Below are positions 35,888 to 44,848 of a DNA stretch of 47,064 bases, one piece after another. The notes beneath the pieces were generated by a model, which was not told where the DNA came from, ran no database searches, and saw nothing but the letters and a program-made list of their open reading frames with translations. The stretch comes from Thorsellia anophelis DSM 18579 (GTDB taxonomy: Bacteria > Pseudomonadota > Gammaproteobacteria > Enterobacterales > Thorselliaceae), in NCBI RefSeq assembly GCF_900111395.1, contig NZ_FOHV01000021.1, positions 1 to 47,064 on the forward strand, in the 5' to 3' direction. The position numbers were made by a program, and so were the translations under genes. Each line of letters begins with the position of its first letter. Positions within the stretch are counted from its first letter, which is position 1.

Positions 35888-37231
35888 TTAAGCATCAACA
35901 ATTTTTGTACATAACATAGCTACAATACGTCCTATTGTACCTGGTTGCCGAAATTGACATAAAGCAAACCAATTTTTAGCTAAAACCTTATCTGAAGCTA
36001 GGCAAGCTATCCATTTATTCAAAGGTTCATTAGCTAATTGCAAAACAGATTGACGATCACATCTGCCTTCAATAACTTCCGCGCTGTTTAAATATACCTT
36101 GATATGATGAAATCTTTTGGTTGGATCTTCCCTATCTTCAGGAACAGTTAAATCGACCTTTCGCTTAACCTTATTTGCTAAGCTAACAATCGTAGGATTA
36201 AGGTGTGAAGAAAAATCTGCTAGGTACAACTCATTTTTAAGTAGCATCGCTGCAATAACGAATTCAAGACTGAATCTTGCTTCAATACCATCTTTAGGCG
36301 AGACGATTGAAGCTGCAATATCAGCCCCTTTAGGGAAACTGACTTCTATTTTATCTATTGCAGTAATTGCTTTATCTATATGACCATATCTAATAATTAA
36401 ATCAGCTCTAAGCCATTTTGCACAGAGCGCAGCTGAGTGTGTTCCTGCACAAGTAGGGAAAGGTTTAAATTCCAAACCAGGCTTCACTATTTGTAAATCA
36501 GATTGTGGTGAATCAAAAACTGATAAGTTCCCTTTTCCATTAGTTGTTGTAGTGATTAAGGCAGGGATAATATTTTCTTTATGACCAAACAAATCTGTCT
36601 TAGCTAACTCAAAAGCAAAAACTGCATTTTTAGCAGCTAAACCAGCATGCAATGGTTTAACGGCAGAACCAAACTGAGCTCTAAGGCCACTTGATTGAGT
36701 AGCTGCAATCCCTAAAGCTTTTGCTGTGATAATTGCATCTGTATTGTGAAAAAAACACAATGCAGCCGTCGCTGCCACTACTCCAAGCATACTTGTTGCA
36801 TGAAATCCAGTTTCATATTGCCAGGGCATTACCGCAAGTCCCAAAAGACCTGCAATTTCTATCCCAAAACAGTATGCAGATAAAAATTGCTTATCATCTA
36901 TCGTATCTAACTCTGCCTTCATGCAAGATGCAAATAAAGCAGGCAAAACGACGGTTGATGGGTGACCTCGCATATTAGGATGGTAATCATCAAAATCTAA
37001 AGCATGACCAGCATAGCCCAATATAAGCGCTATTTCTTGCTCTGTTTTATATTTGTTCAATGATTTTAATGCTAACCAGCCCTCATCAAAAGAATATTCC
37101 TCTATTACAGCAACTGTTACTGCTAAAAAATCACTTATTCCTAATTTTGCCAAATTCAGTGCCTTTTCATCTGGATGAAAAGCATTCATTTTAGATACAA
37201 TAGCTGAGGTAACTGTGTCCACTGAATACAC
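35888..37231 (-). CDS. yxeQ: MmgE/PrpD family protein (YxeQ-like)
   Basis: A 447-residue MmgE/PrpD-fold protein, last gene of the succinocysteine-type operon. Family blocks: LGISDFLAVTVA, LILGYAGHALDFDD, GHPSTVVLPALFAS, GIEIAGLLGLA, GFHATSMLGVVAATAA, AQFGSAVKPLHAGLAAKN, FKPFPTCAGTHSA. Characterised members are 2-methylcitrate dehydratase (PrpD) and iminodisuccinate epimerase, so an epimerase or dehydratase acting on a succinyl-type compound is plausible. The role of YxeQ in the B. subtilis operon is, to my knowledge, unresolved. The start is a GTG directly after the amidohydrolase stop codon (or a second GTG at 37222), so translation is coupled. Confidence 0.85.
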   Translation of the reverse strand: MYSVDTVTSAIVSKMNAFHPDEKALNLAKLGISDFLAVTVAVIEEYSFDEGWLALKSLNKYKTEQEIALILGYAGHALDFDDYHPNMRGHPSTVVLPALFASCMKAELDTIDDKQFLSAYCFGIEIAGLLGLAVMPWQYETGFHATSMLGVVAATAALCFFHNTDAIITAKALGIAATQSSGLRAQFGSAVKPLHAGLAAKNAVFAFELAKTDLFGHKENIIPALITTTTNGKGNLSVFDSPQSDLQIVKPGLEFKPFPTCAGTHSAALCAKWLRADLIIRYGHIDKAITAIDKIEVSFPKGADIAASIVSPKDGIEARFSLEFVIAAMLLKNELYLADFSSHLNPTIVSLANKVKRKVDLTVPEDREDPTKRFHHIKVYLNSAEVIEGRCDRQSVLQLANEPLNKWIACLASDKVLAKNWFALCQFRQPGTIGRIVAMLCTKIVDA

Positions 37232-38380
37232 CTATTTAACAGTTTGATACGCATTAAGCACAATTTCAGCCAAATAGTGTGCAGTTGGATAAAGAACAGC
37301 ATCATTTACACTAAATTTTGGGTGATGTAAAGGATACTGGCCAGAGGTACCAATCATTAAAAATGCACCAGGTACTTGTTCTTGGAAAAACGCAAAATCC
37401 TCGCCAATAGGACTTGCCTCAACAATTTGTGGTTCAAACTGATTAGCCTTAGCATGACTAAGGGCATACTCGACAAGATAATCGGTATTCATCACAGAAG
37501 GTGGTCCTGCATGCCATTTAAGCTCAATATCTGCATGAAATACTATAGCGAACCCACTGAGTATGGTTCTCATTTCAGTTTCTATTTGAGCCCTCACGCT
37601 TGGGTTAAATGTTCTCACGGTGCCTTGTATATAAGCGCTATCTGGAATCACATTCCAAGTATTGCCACTTCTGACTTCTGTAATTGACACGACTGCGTTT
37701 TCATTTGAGGCAACTTTTCGGCTAATGATGGTTTGTAGGGTCGTAATAATCTGCCCTAAAATAATGATGGGATCATTACCTTCATGAGGCTTAGCCGCAT
37801 GCGCCCCCTTTGCATTAATCACAACCTCAAATCTATCAACACCAGCTGTTAATGCCCCTGATTTTGATCCTACTATACCTATAGGGAGCATGGGGTCGTT
37901 ATGTATCCCAAAGATTGCACTGACATTATCAATTACACCTGCTTTGATAAATTCAGGTGCGCCTAACCCTGTCTCTTCTGCAGACTGGAAAATGATTCGT
38001 ATCTCTCCTTTAATTTGGGTTCGATTTTGATTAAGTAAAATCGCAGCACCTAGTACGGCTGAAGTATGAAAGTCATGGCCACATGCATGCATTACGCCAT
38101 TAACTTTGGAGCGGTATTCACTTCCTGTTTCTTCGGTAATAGGCAACGCATCAATATCACCTCGTAGTGCAATAACAGGTCCTGCTTGCTCACCTTTAAT
38201 GACCGCAACTAAGCCTGTTTTAAGTTCATAGTCTCCGATTTCAATACCATGACTAGACAAAGCATCTTTAATTTTTTGAGTTGTTTTAAATTCTTGGTTA
38301 GAGAGCTCTGGATACTGATGCATATCTAATCTGAAAGCTAATATTTCCTTTGCGATGGTTTCATTTTGCGCTAATCTCAT
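37232..38380 (-). CDS. yxeP: M20 family amidohydrolase, N-acetylcysteine deacetylase candidate (YxeP-like)
   Basis: A 382-residue metal-dependent amidohydrolase of the M20D/HipO group. Metal ligands are visible in HACGHDFHTSA (C and H residues), SAEETGLGAPE and GEDFAFF, with RGDIDALPITEETG before them and the dimerisation-domain motif AKGAHAAKPHEGNDP. In the B. subtilis pathway YxeP removes acetate from N-acetylcysteine to release cysteine. Gene order here puts it in the same place, after the ABC ATPase and before the MmgE/PrpD gene. GGAG lies before the ATG. Family membership is certain; the substrate is inferred from operon context. Confidence 0.88.
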   Translation of the reverse strand: MRLAQNETIAKEILAFRLDMHQYPELSNQEFKTTQKIKDALSSHGIEIGDYELKTGLVAVIKGEQAGPVIALRGDIDALPITEETGSEYRSKVNGVMHACGHDFHTSAVLGAAILLNQNRTQIKGEIRIIFQSAEETGLGAPEFIKAGVIDNVSAIFGIHNDPMLPIGIVGSKSGALTAGVDRFEVVINAKGAHAAKPHEGNDPIIILGQIITTLQTIISRKVASNENAVVSITEVRSGNTWNVIPDSAYIQGTVRTFNPSVRAQIETEMRTILSGFAIVFHADIELKWHAGPPSVMNTDYLVEYALSHAKANQFEPQIVEASPIGEDFAFFQEQVPGAFLMIGTSGQYPLHHPKFSVNDAVLYPTAHYLAEIVLNAYQTVK

Positions 38381-38444
38381 TAATTATGACTCCTATCCTT
38401 TTGTGTGCTTAGAATATTGTCTAAATGGGGTAAACTTTAGTGAA

Positions 38445-39209
38445 TTAAATAGAAAAGCTCTCTTGTTCTATTGGCTTATCTGTTAACTGTCTCAAAAACT
38501 TTCGAGTGATAGGGTTATCTGAGTGGCAAATCACATGTTCTGGTAACCCTTCTTCTACAACTTGCCCATCAGCCATAAAAATGACTCTGTCAGCAACCTC
38601 TTTGGCAAATTCCATTTCATGGGTCACGATTACCATTGTGGTTTTTAATTTGGCTAATTCTTTAATAACATGCAGTACTTCATAGACTTTTTCAGGATCT
38701 AACGCTGAAGTAGGCTCATCAAATAATATCGCCTTAGGATTAATCGCAAGTGCTCTAGCAATAGCAACTCTTTGCTGTTGACCACCAGATAATGTAATGG
38801 GATATTGGGAGGCTTGCTCTAACATCCCTACTTTGGCAAGTAAAGTTTTACCCACCTCATTGGCGGCAGATTTACTCATTTTCTTAACAACAATCAGTCC
38901 TTCTGTAATGTTTTCGAGTGCTGTTTTATTCTTAAATAAATTATAGTTCTGAAATACCATTCCTGTTTGGGCTCTTAAATTAAATACCTCTTTTTGTGTA
39001 TAAGAAGCAGTATTTAAGCTTACGCCACCTATCATGATTTCACCACTATCAGGGACTTCTAATAAGTTTAGGCATCTCAATAGTGTTGATTTACCCGATC
39101 CTGATGGTCCTATAATCACAACAACTTCACCTTTTGCGATATTGATGGATACGTTATTTAATACTTTTTTTCCAGAAAAACTTTTGTGAATATGTCTAAG
39201 CTCGATCAT
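38445..39209 (-). CDS. yxeO: Polar amino-acid ABC importer ATPase (YxeO-like)
   Basis: A 254-residue ATPase of the PAAT family. Walker A GPSGSGKST, Q-loop VFQNYNLF, signature LSGGQQQR, Walker B AILFDEPTSALDPE and switch VTHEMEFAKEVADR are all intact. It energises the importer formed with the adjacent permease and lipoprotein. In this operon the cargo should be S-(2-succino)cysteine or a related sulphur amino acid; cystine-type importers are the nearest general class. The start ATG is 8 bp after the permease stop. Confidence 0.9.
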   Translation of the reverse strand: MIELRHIHKSFSGKKVLNNVSINIAKGEVVVIIGPSGSGKSTLLRCLNLLEVPDSGEIMIGGVSLNTASYTQKEVFNLRAQTGMVFQNYNLFKNKTALENITEGLIVVKKMSKSAANEVGKTLLAKVGMLEQASQYPITLSGGQQQRVAIARALAINPKAILFDEPTSALDPEKVYEVLHVIKELAKLKTTMVIVTHEMEFAKEVADRVIFMADGQVVEEGLPEHVICHSDNPITRKFLRQLTDKPIEQESFSI

Positions 39210-39217
39210 AGCCCGCC

Positions 39218-39889
39218 CTACCTATCTAATCCATAACGTAATTTTGACTCAATGAAGGATTGAATCCATCCATAAACGACAACAGTGAGCCAGTAGATAA
39301 CGCCAACAACAATAAAGGTTTCAAAGTAACGAAGGGACTCAGCAGCAATCATTTTACCTTCGGCAAATAATTCAGTGACACCTAATGCGAATGCAACAGA
39401 AGTTTCTTTAATCAAAGAAATAAAGGTATTTCCAGTTGCAGGTAACGTATTTAGCATGGCTTGTGGAATAATAATTCTTCTAAATACTTGCCCTCTTGTC
39501 ATACCTATCGTCAATCCTGCTTCCATTTGTCCAAATTCAACTGAACTTAATCCAGCTCGATAAATCTCAGCCATATAAGCAGAATTTTTAAGGCTAAAAC
39601 CAATGATCGCTGCGGTTATCGCATCAATCCCATTTAATATAGGAAATAGTTGAGGTAAACCAAAATAAATTAAGAACAGTTGCACTAAAGTAGGAATGCC
39701 TCTAAAAATCGAAATATAAAAATCTATAATTGCATTAATTACTCTCACTCCCTTCAGTTTGATCAAGGCCAACATAAGCCCAATTGACATTGCAAAGAGC
39801 ATTGAGATGAGTGCCATCCATAAAGTCGTAGGCAAATATGCAAGAACTTTAGGGAAGATAAGTACGATATAATCGAAATCGAGATTCAT
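39218..39889 (-). CDS. yxeN: Polar amino-acid ABC importer permease (YxeN-like)
   Basis: A 223-residue inner-membrane permease with the His/Glu/Gln/Arg-opine type domain. IDFYISIFRGIPTLVQLFLI is the conserved first periplasmic/membrane segment. GFSLKNSAYMAEIYRAGLSS and QMEAGLTIGMTRGQVFRRII, ending in IPQA, form the ATPase contact loop. It probably acts as a homodimer with the YxeO-like ATPase. GGAGTAGG lies directly before the ATG, 13 bp after the binding-protein stop codon. Confidence 0.9.
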   Translation of the reverse strand: MNLDFDYIVLIFPKVLAYLPTTLWMALISMLFAMSIGLMLALIKLKGVRVINAIIDFYISIFRGIPTLVQLFLIYFGLPQLFPILNGIDAITAAIIGFSLKNSAYMAEIYRAGLSSVEFGQMEAGLTIGMTRGQVFRRIIIPQAMLNTLPATGNTFISLIKETSVAFALGVTELFAEGKMIAAESLRYFETFIVVGVIYWLTVVVYGWIQSFIESKLRYGLDR

Positions 39890-39902
39890 TCCTACTCCAT
39901 AA

Positions 39903-40691
39903 TTATTGAACTAAATTCACAGTAATGTCTTCACCAAAATATTTTTCTGAAATATTTTTTAATCGACCATCTTGGCGCATCAATTCTAATTGTTCATTAA
40001 ATTCAGTCTTTAACTTCTCCCCTCTCTCATCTTTCTGAAATGGGAAACCCACTGACTCAACCACTATTGGTTTATCAACTAATTTAAGAGGTAATTTATT
40101 TTCTCTAATTTCAGCGAGCAAAATAGGTCTTGAGTTAACATATCCATCGACGCGCTGATTAATTGCATCTGTCATAGCAGCATCCCTAGTTTCAAATGTT
40201 CTAATGGTAACTGAATCATCTGGAAAGGTTTTTTTGAGATTATTAACATGGTTTGACCCTAACACGCCTGCGATAGTTTTACCTTTAAAATCGTCTTTAG
40301 TATTGATGCTATCATTTGCCTCATGTGTCACTAATTGACTTCCGTAATAACCATATGGAGTTGAAAAATCATATTTTTCTAGTCTTACAGGAGTAATAGC
40401 AACAACATTTGCAACCGTATCGAGTTTTTTAACTTCAAGCTGCCCCATCAATCCGCTAAAATCAGAAGTCACCCAATTAATTTTATAATTAAGGCCTTTT
40501 GCGATTTCTTCTGCAACCTCTACATCAAAACCAACCAATTTATTATCTTTCTTGTATGCACTAGGGAAACTCAATCCCGTTGCGCCAATCGTTATCTCTT
40601 GAGAGGCTGTCTCAGCTTCTTTTTTATCACCACAACCAACTAAAGCTGTTATGGTCAGTAAGATTGCTAATATTTTATTAACAGGGTTCAT
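39903..40691 (-). CDS. yxeM: Amino-acid ABC binding lipoprotein (YxeM-like)
   Basis: A 262-residue periplasmic binding protein anchored as a lipoprotein: signal MNPVNKILAILLTITALVGC with the lipobox cysteine at C20. The binding domain shows the SBP family 3 pattern: GFDVEVAEEIAKGLNYKINW, DFSTPYGYYGSQ, FKGKTIAGVLGSNH and the ligand-contact region RDAAMTDAINQRVDGYV. It resembles cystine-binding TcyJ/FliY-type proteins. Operon context suggests succinated cysteine as ligand. GGAGA lies before the ATG. Confidence 0.9.
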   Translation of the reverse strand: MNPVNKILAILLTITALVGCGDKKEAETASQEITIGATGLSFPSAYKKDNKLVGFDVEVAEEIAKGLNYKINWVTSDFSGLMGQLEVKKLDTVANVVAITPVRLEKYDFSTPYGYYGSQLVTHEANDSINTKDDFKGKTIAGVLGSNHVNNLKKTFPDDSVTIRTFETRDAAMTDAINQRVDGYVNSRPILLAEIRENKLPLKLVDKPIVVESVGFPFQKDERGEKLKTEFNEQLELMRQDGRLKNISEKYFGEDITVNLVQ

Positions 40692-40729
40692 AGTGTCTCC
40701 TAAAAGTTAATTTTGCGAATGCAATGCCC

Positions 40730-41233
40730 TTATGGGGTAAGTGTTAAAAGTGTTTTTTTCATAAATAATGTTTTGTGTGGCTTACCAATATCTTTAATAT
40801 ATAACTCAATGAATCCAAACTGCTTATAATACTCAACTAACCATGGATGATTTGATGCAGTCCCTAAGGTATACTCTTTAGCTTTGAGTGTTTTCATGAG
40901 TATTTCAGTTTCTAAGCAATTGAGTAATGCCAGCCCAATTTTTTGGCCTTTATACGTCTCTTCGACAGCAAACCAGCCAATGTGTGGTAATGCTTCTGGT
41001 CCAGGTTTATTACTCCACGGGAACCGTATTGTGACTGTCGCAATTAATTTTGCCTCTTCAAATAAACCATATACTGCATGGGATAATATTTGTTCTCTAG
41101 CGTCATCATGCGTCATAAACGAAGCATCAAATTGAATACCTAACGCAAGATTTTGTGCATAAGAGCGGCTAATTAGTGAGGCTAAATTCTCACTATCCTC
41201 TATAGTTAATTGCTTGAAAATGCGATGGGTCAT
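40730..41233 (-). CDS. yxeL: GNAT N-acetyltransferase (YxeL-like)
   Basis: A 167-residue GNAT-fold protein. The acetyl-CoA loop is YKGQKIGLALLNCLE (Q/RxxGxG/A type), preceded by the beta-strand HIGWFAVEET and followed by YTLGTASNHPWLVEYYKQFGF, the usual C-terminal GNAT signature. In the yxe pathway the acetyltransferase N-acetylates S-(2-succino)cysteine before cleavage. Here it lies 29 bp after the lyase and 38 bp before the binding protein, matching the position of yxeL. The family is secure; the substrate is contextual. GAGAG lies before the ATG. Confidence 0.85.
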   Translation of the reverse strand: MTHRIFKQLTIEDSENLASLISRSYAQNLALGIQFDASFMTHDDAREQILSHAVYGLFEEAKLIATVTIRFPWSNKPGPEALPHIGWFAVEETYKGQKIGLALLNCLETEILMKTLKAKEYTLGTASNHPWLVEYYKQFGFIELYIKDIGKPHKTLFMKKTLLTLTP

Positions 41234-41262
41234 ATATATTCTCTCTTTCTGGTAACTTAGTA

Positions 41263-42645
41263 TCAGTAAGTGGTAACGTTAGAAGTTTTACTCTCTAAGT
41301 AAGTCTTACTAATTTTGAGAATATACTCATTTTTTAAAATAGCAGCGCCAACATATGACTCAGGCTTTAACCATAAATCTAGCTCATCTTGATTTAAAAT
41401 AGCCTTCAATTTAGGATGAGCCATTAAGATATCTTTAAAAGGTCTATCAGTTTCAAATGCTAGCATTGCGGCTTCATACACCAATTGATGCGCGGTTTGT
41501 TTACCGAGTTTTAACCCTATCTCAAACATGACTTTTTCAGACAGCAATAAACCACCTTGTGATTGCAAATTCAAAAGCATACGTTCTTTATTAACTTTGA
41601 TACCTTGAATAATATGGATAGCGCCTTTTAATTGAGCGGAAAGATATAAGCAAATTTCTGGCAAAGCAATCCATTCAGCTCTCCAGCTCATTGCATCTCG
41701 TTCATGTTCGACATGCATAGATTGAAACAATAACCCTACACTACTTAAAATAGGCTGGGTTAAACTAGCAAGCCCCTCTAATAAAGCAGGATTACGTTTA
41801 TGTGGCATAGTAGTAGACCCTACTTTTCCTTCACTAAACGGTTCTTCTATTTCATTAATTTCGGTGCGCATCAAATTATAAAATTCATTGCCAATCTTAC
41901 CTAGTGTTCCACTAATTAATGCACATATCGATCCAAACTCACTTAATCTATCTCTAGCTGATTGCCACCCGATATTTGGCGTCCCTAATTCTAAAAGTGT
42001 TAGTGTACGATTTTCTACCTCTGGCCCTATTTCACCAAGCGAGGCATAGGTACAAATTGCACCACTAACATTACCAACAAGCACCCTTTGCTTGATATTA
42101 GCTAAGCGTTCTGCATGGCGAAGAAATTCATCTAACCAAATAGCAACTTTGAATCCGAAGGTTGTCGGTAATGCCTGCATGCCATGAGTACGACCTACCA
42201 TAAAAGTGTGTTTATGCTTTTCACTTAGAACAGTAAGCTCTTTTATTAAAGAGTTCACATCCTGTTCAATGACATTAAACGCTTCCTTTAATTGTAGTAC
42301 CGTTGCCGTATCAACAATATCTTGCGTAGTAACGCCATAATGAATAAATTCACCAGCTTGTCCACATTGAGCTTGAAGTGCTTTGATAGTAGCCATCAAA
42401 GAATGCTTCATTAGTGCACCGTCTTTTGCCATCGCCTCTAAATCAAGCGTATCAACATCAATTGCGAAAGCAATAGCATCTGCTGCCTCTTTTGGTATCA
42501 CACCAAGTTCACCTTGAGCAACGGCAAGCGCAACCTCAACCTTGGCCTGTTTTTTTAAACGGTTTGTTTCCGACCAAATCGTCCTCATTTCAGGTGTGCT
42601 AAAATTATTTCCCAATAAGCTAAAATCAATTACATGCGATGCCAT
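41263..42645 (-). CDS. Fumarase/adenylosuccinate-lyase superfamily enzyme, S-(2-succino) lyase candidate
   Basis: A 460-residue lyase of the aspartase/fumarase superfamily, whose members release fumarate (or a relative) from a succinyl adduct. The three conserved regions are visible: FIHYGVTTQDIVDTA, MVGRTHGMQALPTTFGFKVA, and the catalytic serine loop GKVGSTTMPHKRNPALLEG. It is not the housekeeping PurB by context: it heads an operon with an acetyltransferase, a cystine-type importer, an M20 amidohydrolase and an MmgE/PrpD protein. That set equals the yxe operon with this lyase in the place of the monooxygenase YxeK. Published S-(2-succino) lyases occupy exactly that place. Expected reaction: N-acetyl-S-(2-succino)cysteine to fumarate plus N-acetylcysteine. 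The frame runs to a TTG at 42678, but the ATG at 42645 (MASHVIDFSLL) is chosen. Confidence 0.8.
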   Translation of the reverse strand: MASHVIDFSLLGNNFSTPEMRTIWSETNRLKKQAKVEVALAVAQGELGVIPKEAADAIAFAIDVDTLDLEAMAKDGALMKHSLMATIKALQAQCGQAGEFIHYGVTTQDIVDTATVLQLKEAFNVIEQDVNSLIKELTVLSEKHKHTFMVGRTHGMQALPTTFGFKVAIWLDEFLRHAERLANIKQRVLVGNVSGAICTYASLGEIGPEVENRTLTLLELGTPNIGWQSARDRLSEFGSICALISGTLGKIGNEFYNLMRTEINEIEEPFSEGKVGSTTMPHKRNPALLEGLASLTQPILSSVGLLFQSMHVEHERDAMSWRAEWIALPEICLYLSAQLKGAIHIIQGIKVNKERMLLNLQSQGGLLLSEKVMFEIGLKLGKQTAHQLVYEAAMLAFETDRPFKDILMAHPKLKAILNQDELDLWLKPESYVGAAILKNEYILKISKTYLESKTSNVTTY

Positions 42646-43088
42646 AAATTCTACTCTTTTATAATCATGAAATTTCAAAGCCCAGAGGCTTTATGCAAGT
42701 CTGTAAGGCAAACAATTTACTGAGTAATGAAGAGTAGCGCTAATAACAATTTGATATGTTCTAGACAAAAAAAGCATAATGGTATGAAAAGTGGATTATT
42801 GATCTGATTGAATATATCTTTAAGCAACTTATCTTGATTTTTAAATCTATAGCTAAGTATTTATAGATCAATATGATAAATTTTGAATAATACAATTTTA
42901 CAACTAATACAGTTGATGATTGTTGGGAGATGCGATAAAGACGGCGTTTGCATAAACAATATTGCTAAGTATTGACGAGTAGTGAATTCAAATCTCAAGT
43001 ATTCTTCAATAATTAATTAAGATGTTAAGAATAATACACGGTAGGATATTATCCTTAACATTTAAAGAAATACTCAAACTTAATTTTA
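42646..43088. other. Intergenic region sdaA / succinocysteine operon
   Basis: A 443-bp AT-rich spacer; both flanking genes are on the minus strand. The sdaA-side hairpin (43022-43061) suggests that sdaA transcription ends here and the operon has its own promoter between about 42700 and 43000. I found no operator that I could match to a known sulphur regulator. Confidence 0.45.
43022..43061 (-). terminator. Hairpin after sdaA
   Basis: A 14-bp stem with one mismatch (ATGTTAAGAATAAT at 43022-43035, partner 43048-43061) and a 12-nt loop, 27 bp after the sdaA stop. No proper T-run follows, so termination is only likely. Confidence 0.5.
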
Positions 43089-44447
43089 TTATTCACAAGG
43101 CATAATAGGAATTAAAGCAAGGCCACCAAGTGATGTTTCTCGATATTTTTGATTCATATCCTTTCCTGTCTTATACATAGTTTCAATGACGTTATCGAGT
43201 GATACAACCGTTTTTTCTTGACGTAAAAGTGCCATTCTAGAAGCATTAACTGCCTTTAAGGCACCCATTGCATTTCGTTCAATGCAGGGAATTTGAACAA
43301 GCCCCCCTATAGGATCGCATGTCATACCTAAGGAATGTTCCATCGCAATTTCAGCTGCAATACACATTTGATCGTTAGTTCCTCCCAAAATGGCTGTTAA
43401 ACCTGCTGCAGCCATAGAGCTAGAGACACCTATTTCACCTTGACAACCTACCTCAGCGCCTGAAATAGACGCATTAACTTTGTATAAATACCCTATCGCC
43501 CCCGCGACCATTAAAAATTGTTGAACCTTCTCTGTCGTCAAAGATTCTACAAATTGGTTATAATATTTTAATACTGCTGGAATAACACCTGCTGCGCCAT
43601 TTGTTGGGGATGTCACTACTTGCCCACCATCAGCATTTTCTTCACTAACTGCAAATGCATATAGATTAATCCAGTCTAAAACCGATAATTCATCTGTATG
43701 TGTTTGCTCTGATAGATATTTATACAAGTTCGCTGCTCGTCTTTGAACATGTAATCCACCGCTTAATACCCCCTCAGTTGCGATTCCTCGCTCGACGCAT
43801 GCTTCTATGACCTGCCAGATTTGTTGGGTTTTTACTTTAATCTCTTCTGCACTATGAAACTGAAGTTCGTTTAGTTTAATCATTTCATGTAATGATAAAC
43901 AAGCTTCATTAGCCATGTTAAGCAACTGTTTTGCATTTGAAAAAGGATAAGGTACAGCGACTTTATTTAACTGTTCTTTATTTTTAAGCTCATTCTCTGT
44001 ATACACAAATCCACCGCCGACAGAATAGTAGGTCTGCTCAAAATAATAATCATCTTTTCCATATGCTTTAAGCGTCAATGCATTTTCATGCAGCGGCAAT
44101 GTATTAGCATTAAATATGACATCACGGCTAGTATTAAATTTAATAATAGTCGTGTCATTAAGTCTTAAATTTTCCGTTTTTTTAAGCAGTTCAATTGCTT
44201 GATTAGCTTTATCAATATCAATCGATGAAGGTAAGTTCCCCATCAATCCTAATAATACTGCCTTATCTGTATGGTGCCCCCTACCAGTCAAAGAAAGTGA
44301 ACCGTATAAATTAACCTCTATGCGTATTAAAGTATACGACTGATTTAACACTTCTGTAATGAATCGGTTAGCCGCCACCATAGGGCCATTTGTATGGGAG
44401 CTTGAGGGTCCAACCCCTATTTTAAAAATATCAAAAATAGATAGCAT
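43089..44447 (-). CDS. sdaA: L-serine ammonia-lyase (single-chain, iron-sulphur)
   Basis: Deaminates L-serine to pyruvate with a [4Fe-4S] cluster. A 452-residue single polypeptide combines the N-terminal beta domain ([32 protein letters not shown]) with the C-terminal alpha domain. Cluster cysteines are visible in [15 protein letters not shown] and in [18 protein letters not shown]. The [17 protein letters not shown] segment is typical. AAGGA lies 7 bp before the ATG. TdcG and SdaB are close paralogues, so the symbol follows family usage. It precedes the succinocysteine operon on the same strand but is separated by 443 bp and a hairpin. Confidence 0.94.
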   Translation of the reverse strand: MLSIFDIFKIGVGPSSSHTNGPMVAANRFITEVLNQSYTLIRIEVNLYGSLSLTGRGHHTDKAVLLGLMGNLPSSIDIDKANQAIELLKKTENLRLNDTTIIKFNTSRDVIFNANTLPLHENALTLKAYGKDDYYFEQTYYSVGGGFVYTENELKNKEQLNKVAVPYPFSNAKQLLNMANEACLSLHEMIKLNELQFHSAEEIKVKTQQIWQVIEACVERGIATEGVLSGGLHVQRRAANLYKYLSEQTHTDELSVLDWINLYAFAVSEENADGGQVVTSPTNGAAGVIPAVLKYYNQFVESLTTEKVQQFLMVAGAIGYLYKVNASISGAEVGCQGEIGVSSSMAAAGLTAILGGTNDQMCIAAEIAMEHSLGMTCDPIGGLVQIPCIERNAMGALKAVNASRMALLRQEKTVVSLDNVIETMYKTGKDMNQKYRETSLGGLALIPIMPCE

Positions 44448-44848
44448 ATTTATATCCTTATAAAAAATTCACCTGAGCTAAATATCAATGATTTGTAGTA
44501 ATACAATTGATGAGTGTCTATGATCAGGCGCTTAAAAACGTTTAACTACAATCAGTTAATGATTTTACTAAAAATAGATAACATTTTTAATATTAAGGCT
44601 TAACAAACAACTTAATTATTGTGACACAGAATGATGATATCAAATATTGCGTCAGGAAGGTTTCATCAGGTAGAAAATAAACACCGCCTTTATAACTGAG
44701 CAGCTATTAATTTTTGTTAGTGTGAGCGTTAAATATTCTCAATTCAGTCTCCATGCTACTTAGTTAAATCGTTTAACACCAAAACAAAAAGCCCTACTAT
44801 CTCAGTAGGGCTTTTTGTTTATAGTTAGAAAAGAGTAATTATACTATT
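44448..44848. other. Intergenic region nusG / sdaA
   Basis: A 401-bp spacer holding the strong nusG-side terminator (44782-44820) and the sdaA promoter region. No rplK or other ribosomal gene follows nusG. No small gene or tRNA was seen. Confidence 0.55.
44782..44820. terminator. Strong intrinsic terminator after nusG
   Basis: A 17-bp perfect stem whose core is AAAGCCCTACT / AGTAGGGCTTT, with a 5-nt loop and A-rich and T-rich flanks on both sides. It lies 28 bp after the nusG stop on the minus strand. It is symmetric, so it works in either direction. Confidence 0.92.

Noticed and set aside
41263-42645. Housekeeping adenylosuccinate lyase (purB)
   Set aside because: Operon partners and gene order fit the yxe-type pathway; no purine or mnmA/hflD neighbours are present. 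It remains the main alternative by sequence alone.
41263-42645. EDDS/iminodisuccinate-type aminocarboxylate lyase operon
   Set aside because: The presence of an acetyltransferase and an M20 deacylase in yxe order fits succinated cysteine better, though the MmgE/PrpD partner would fit either.
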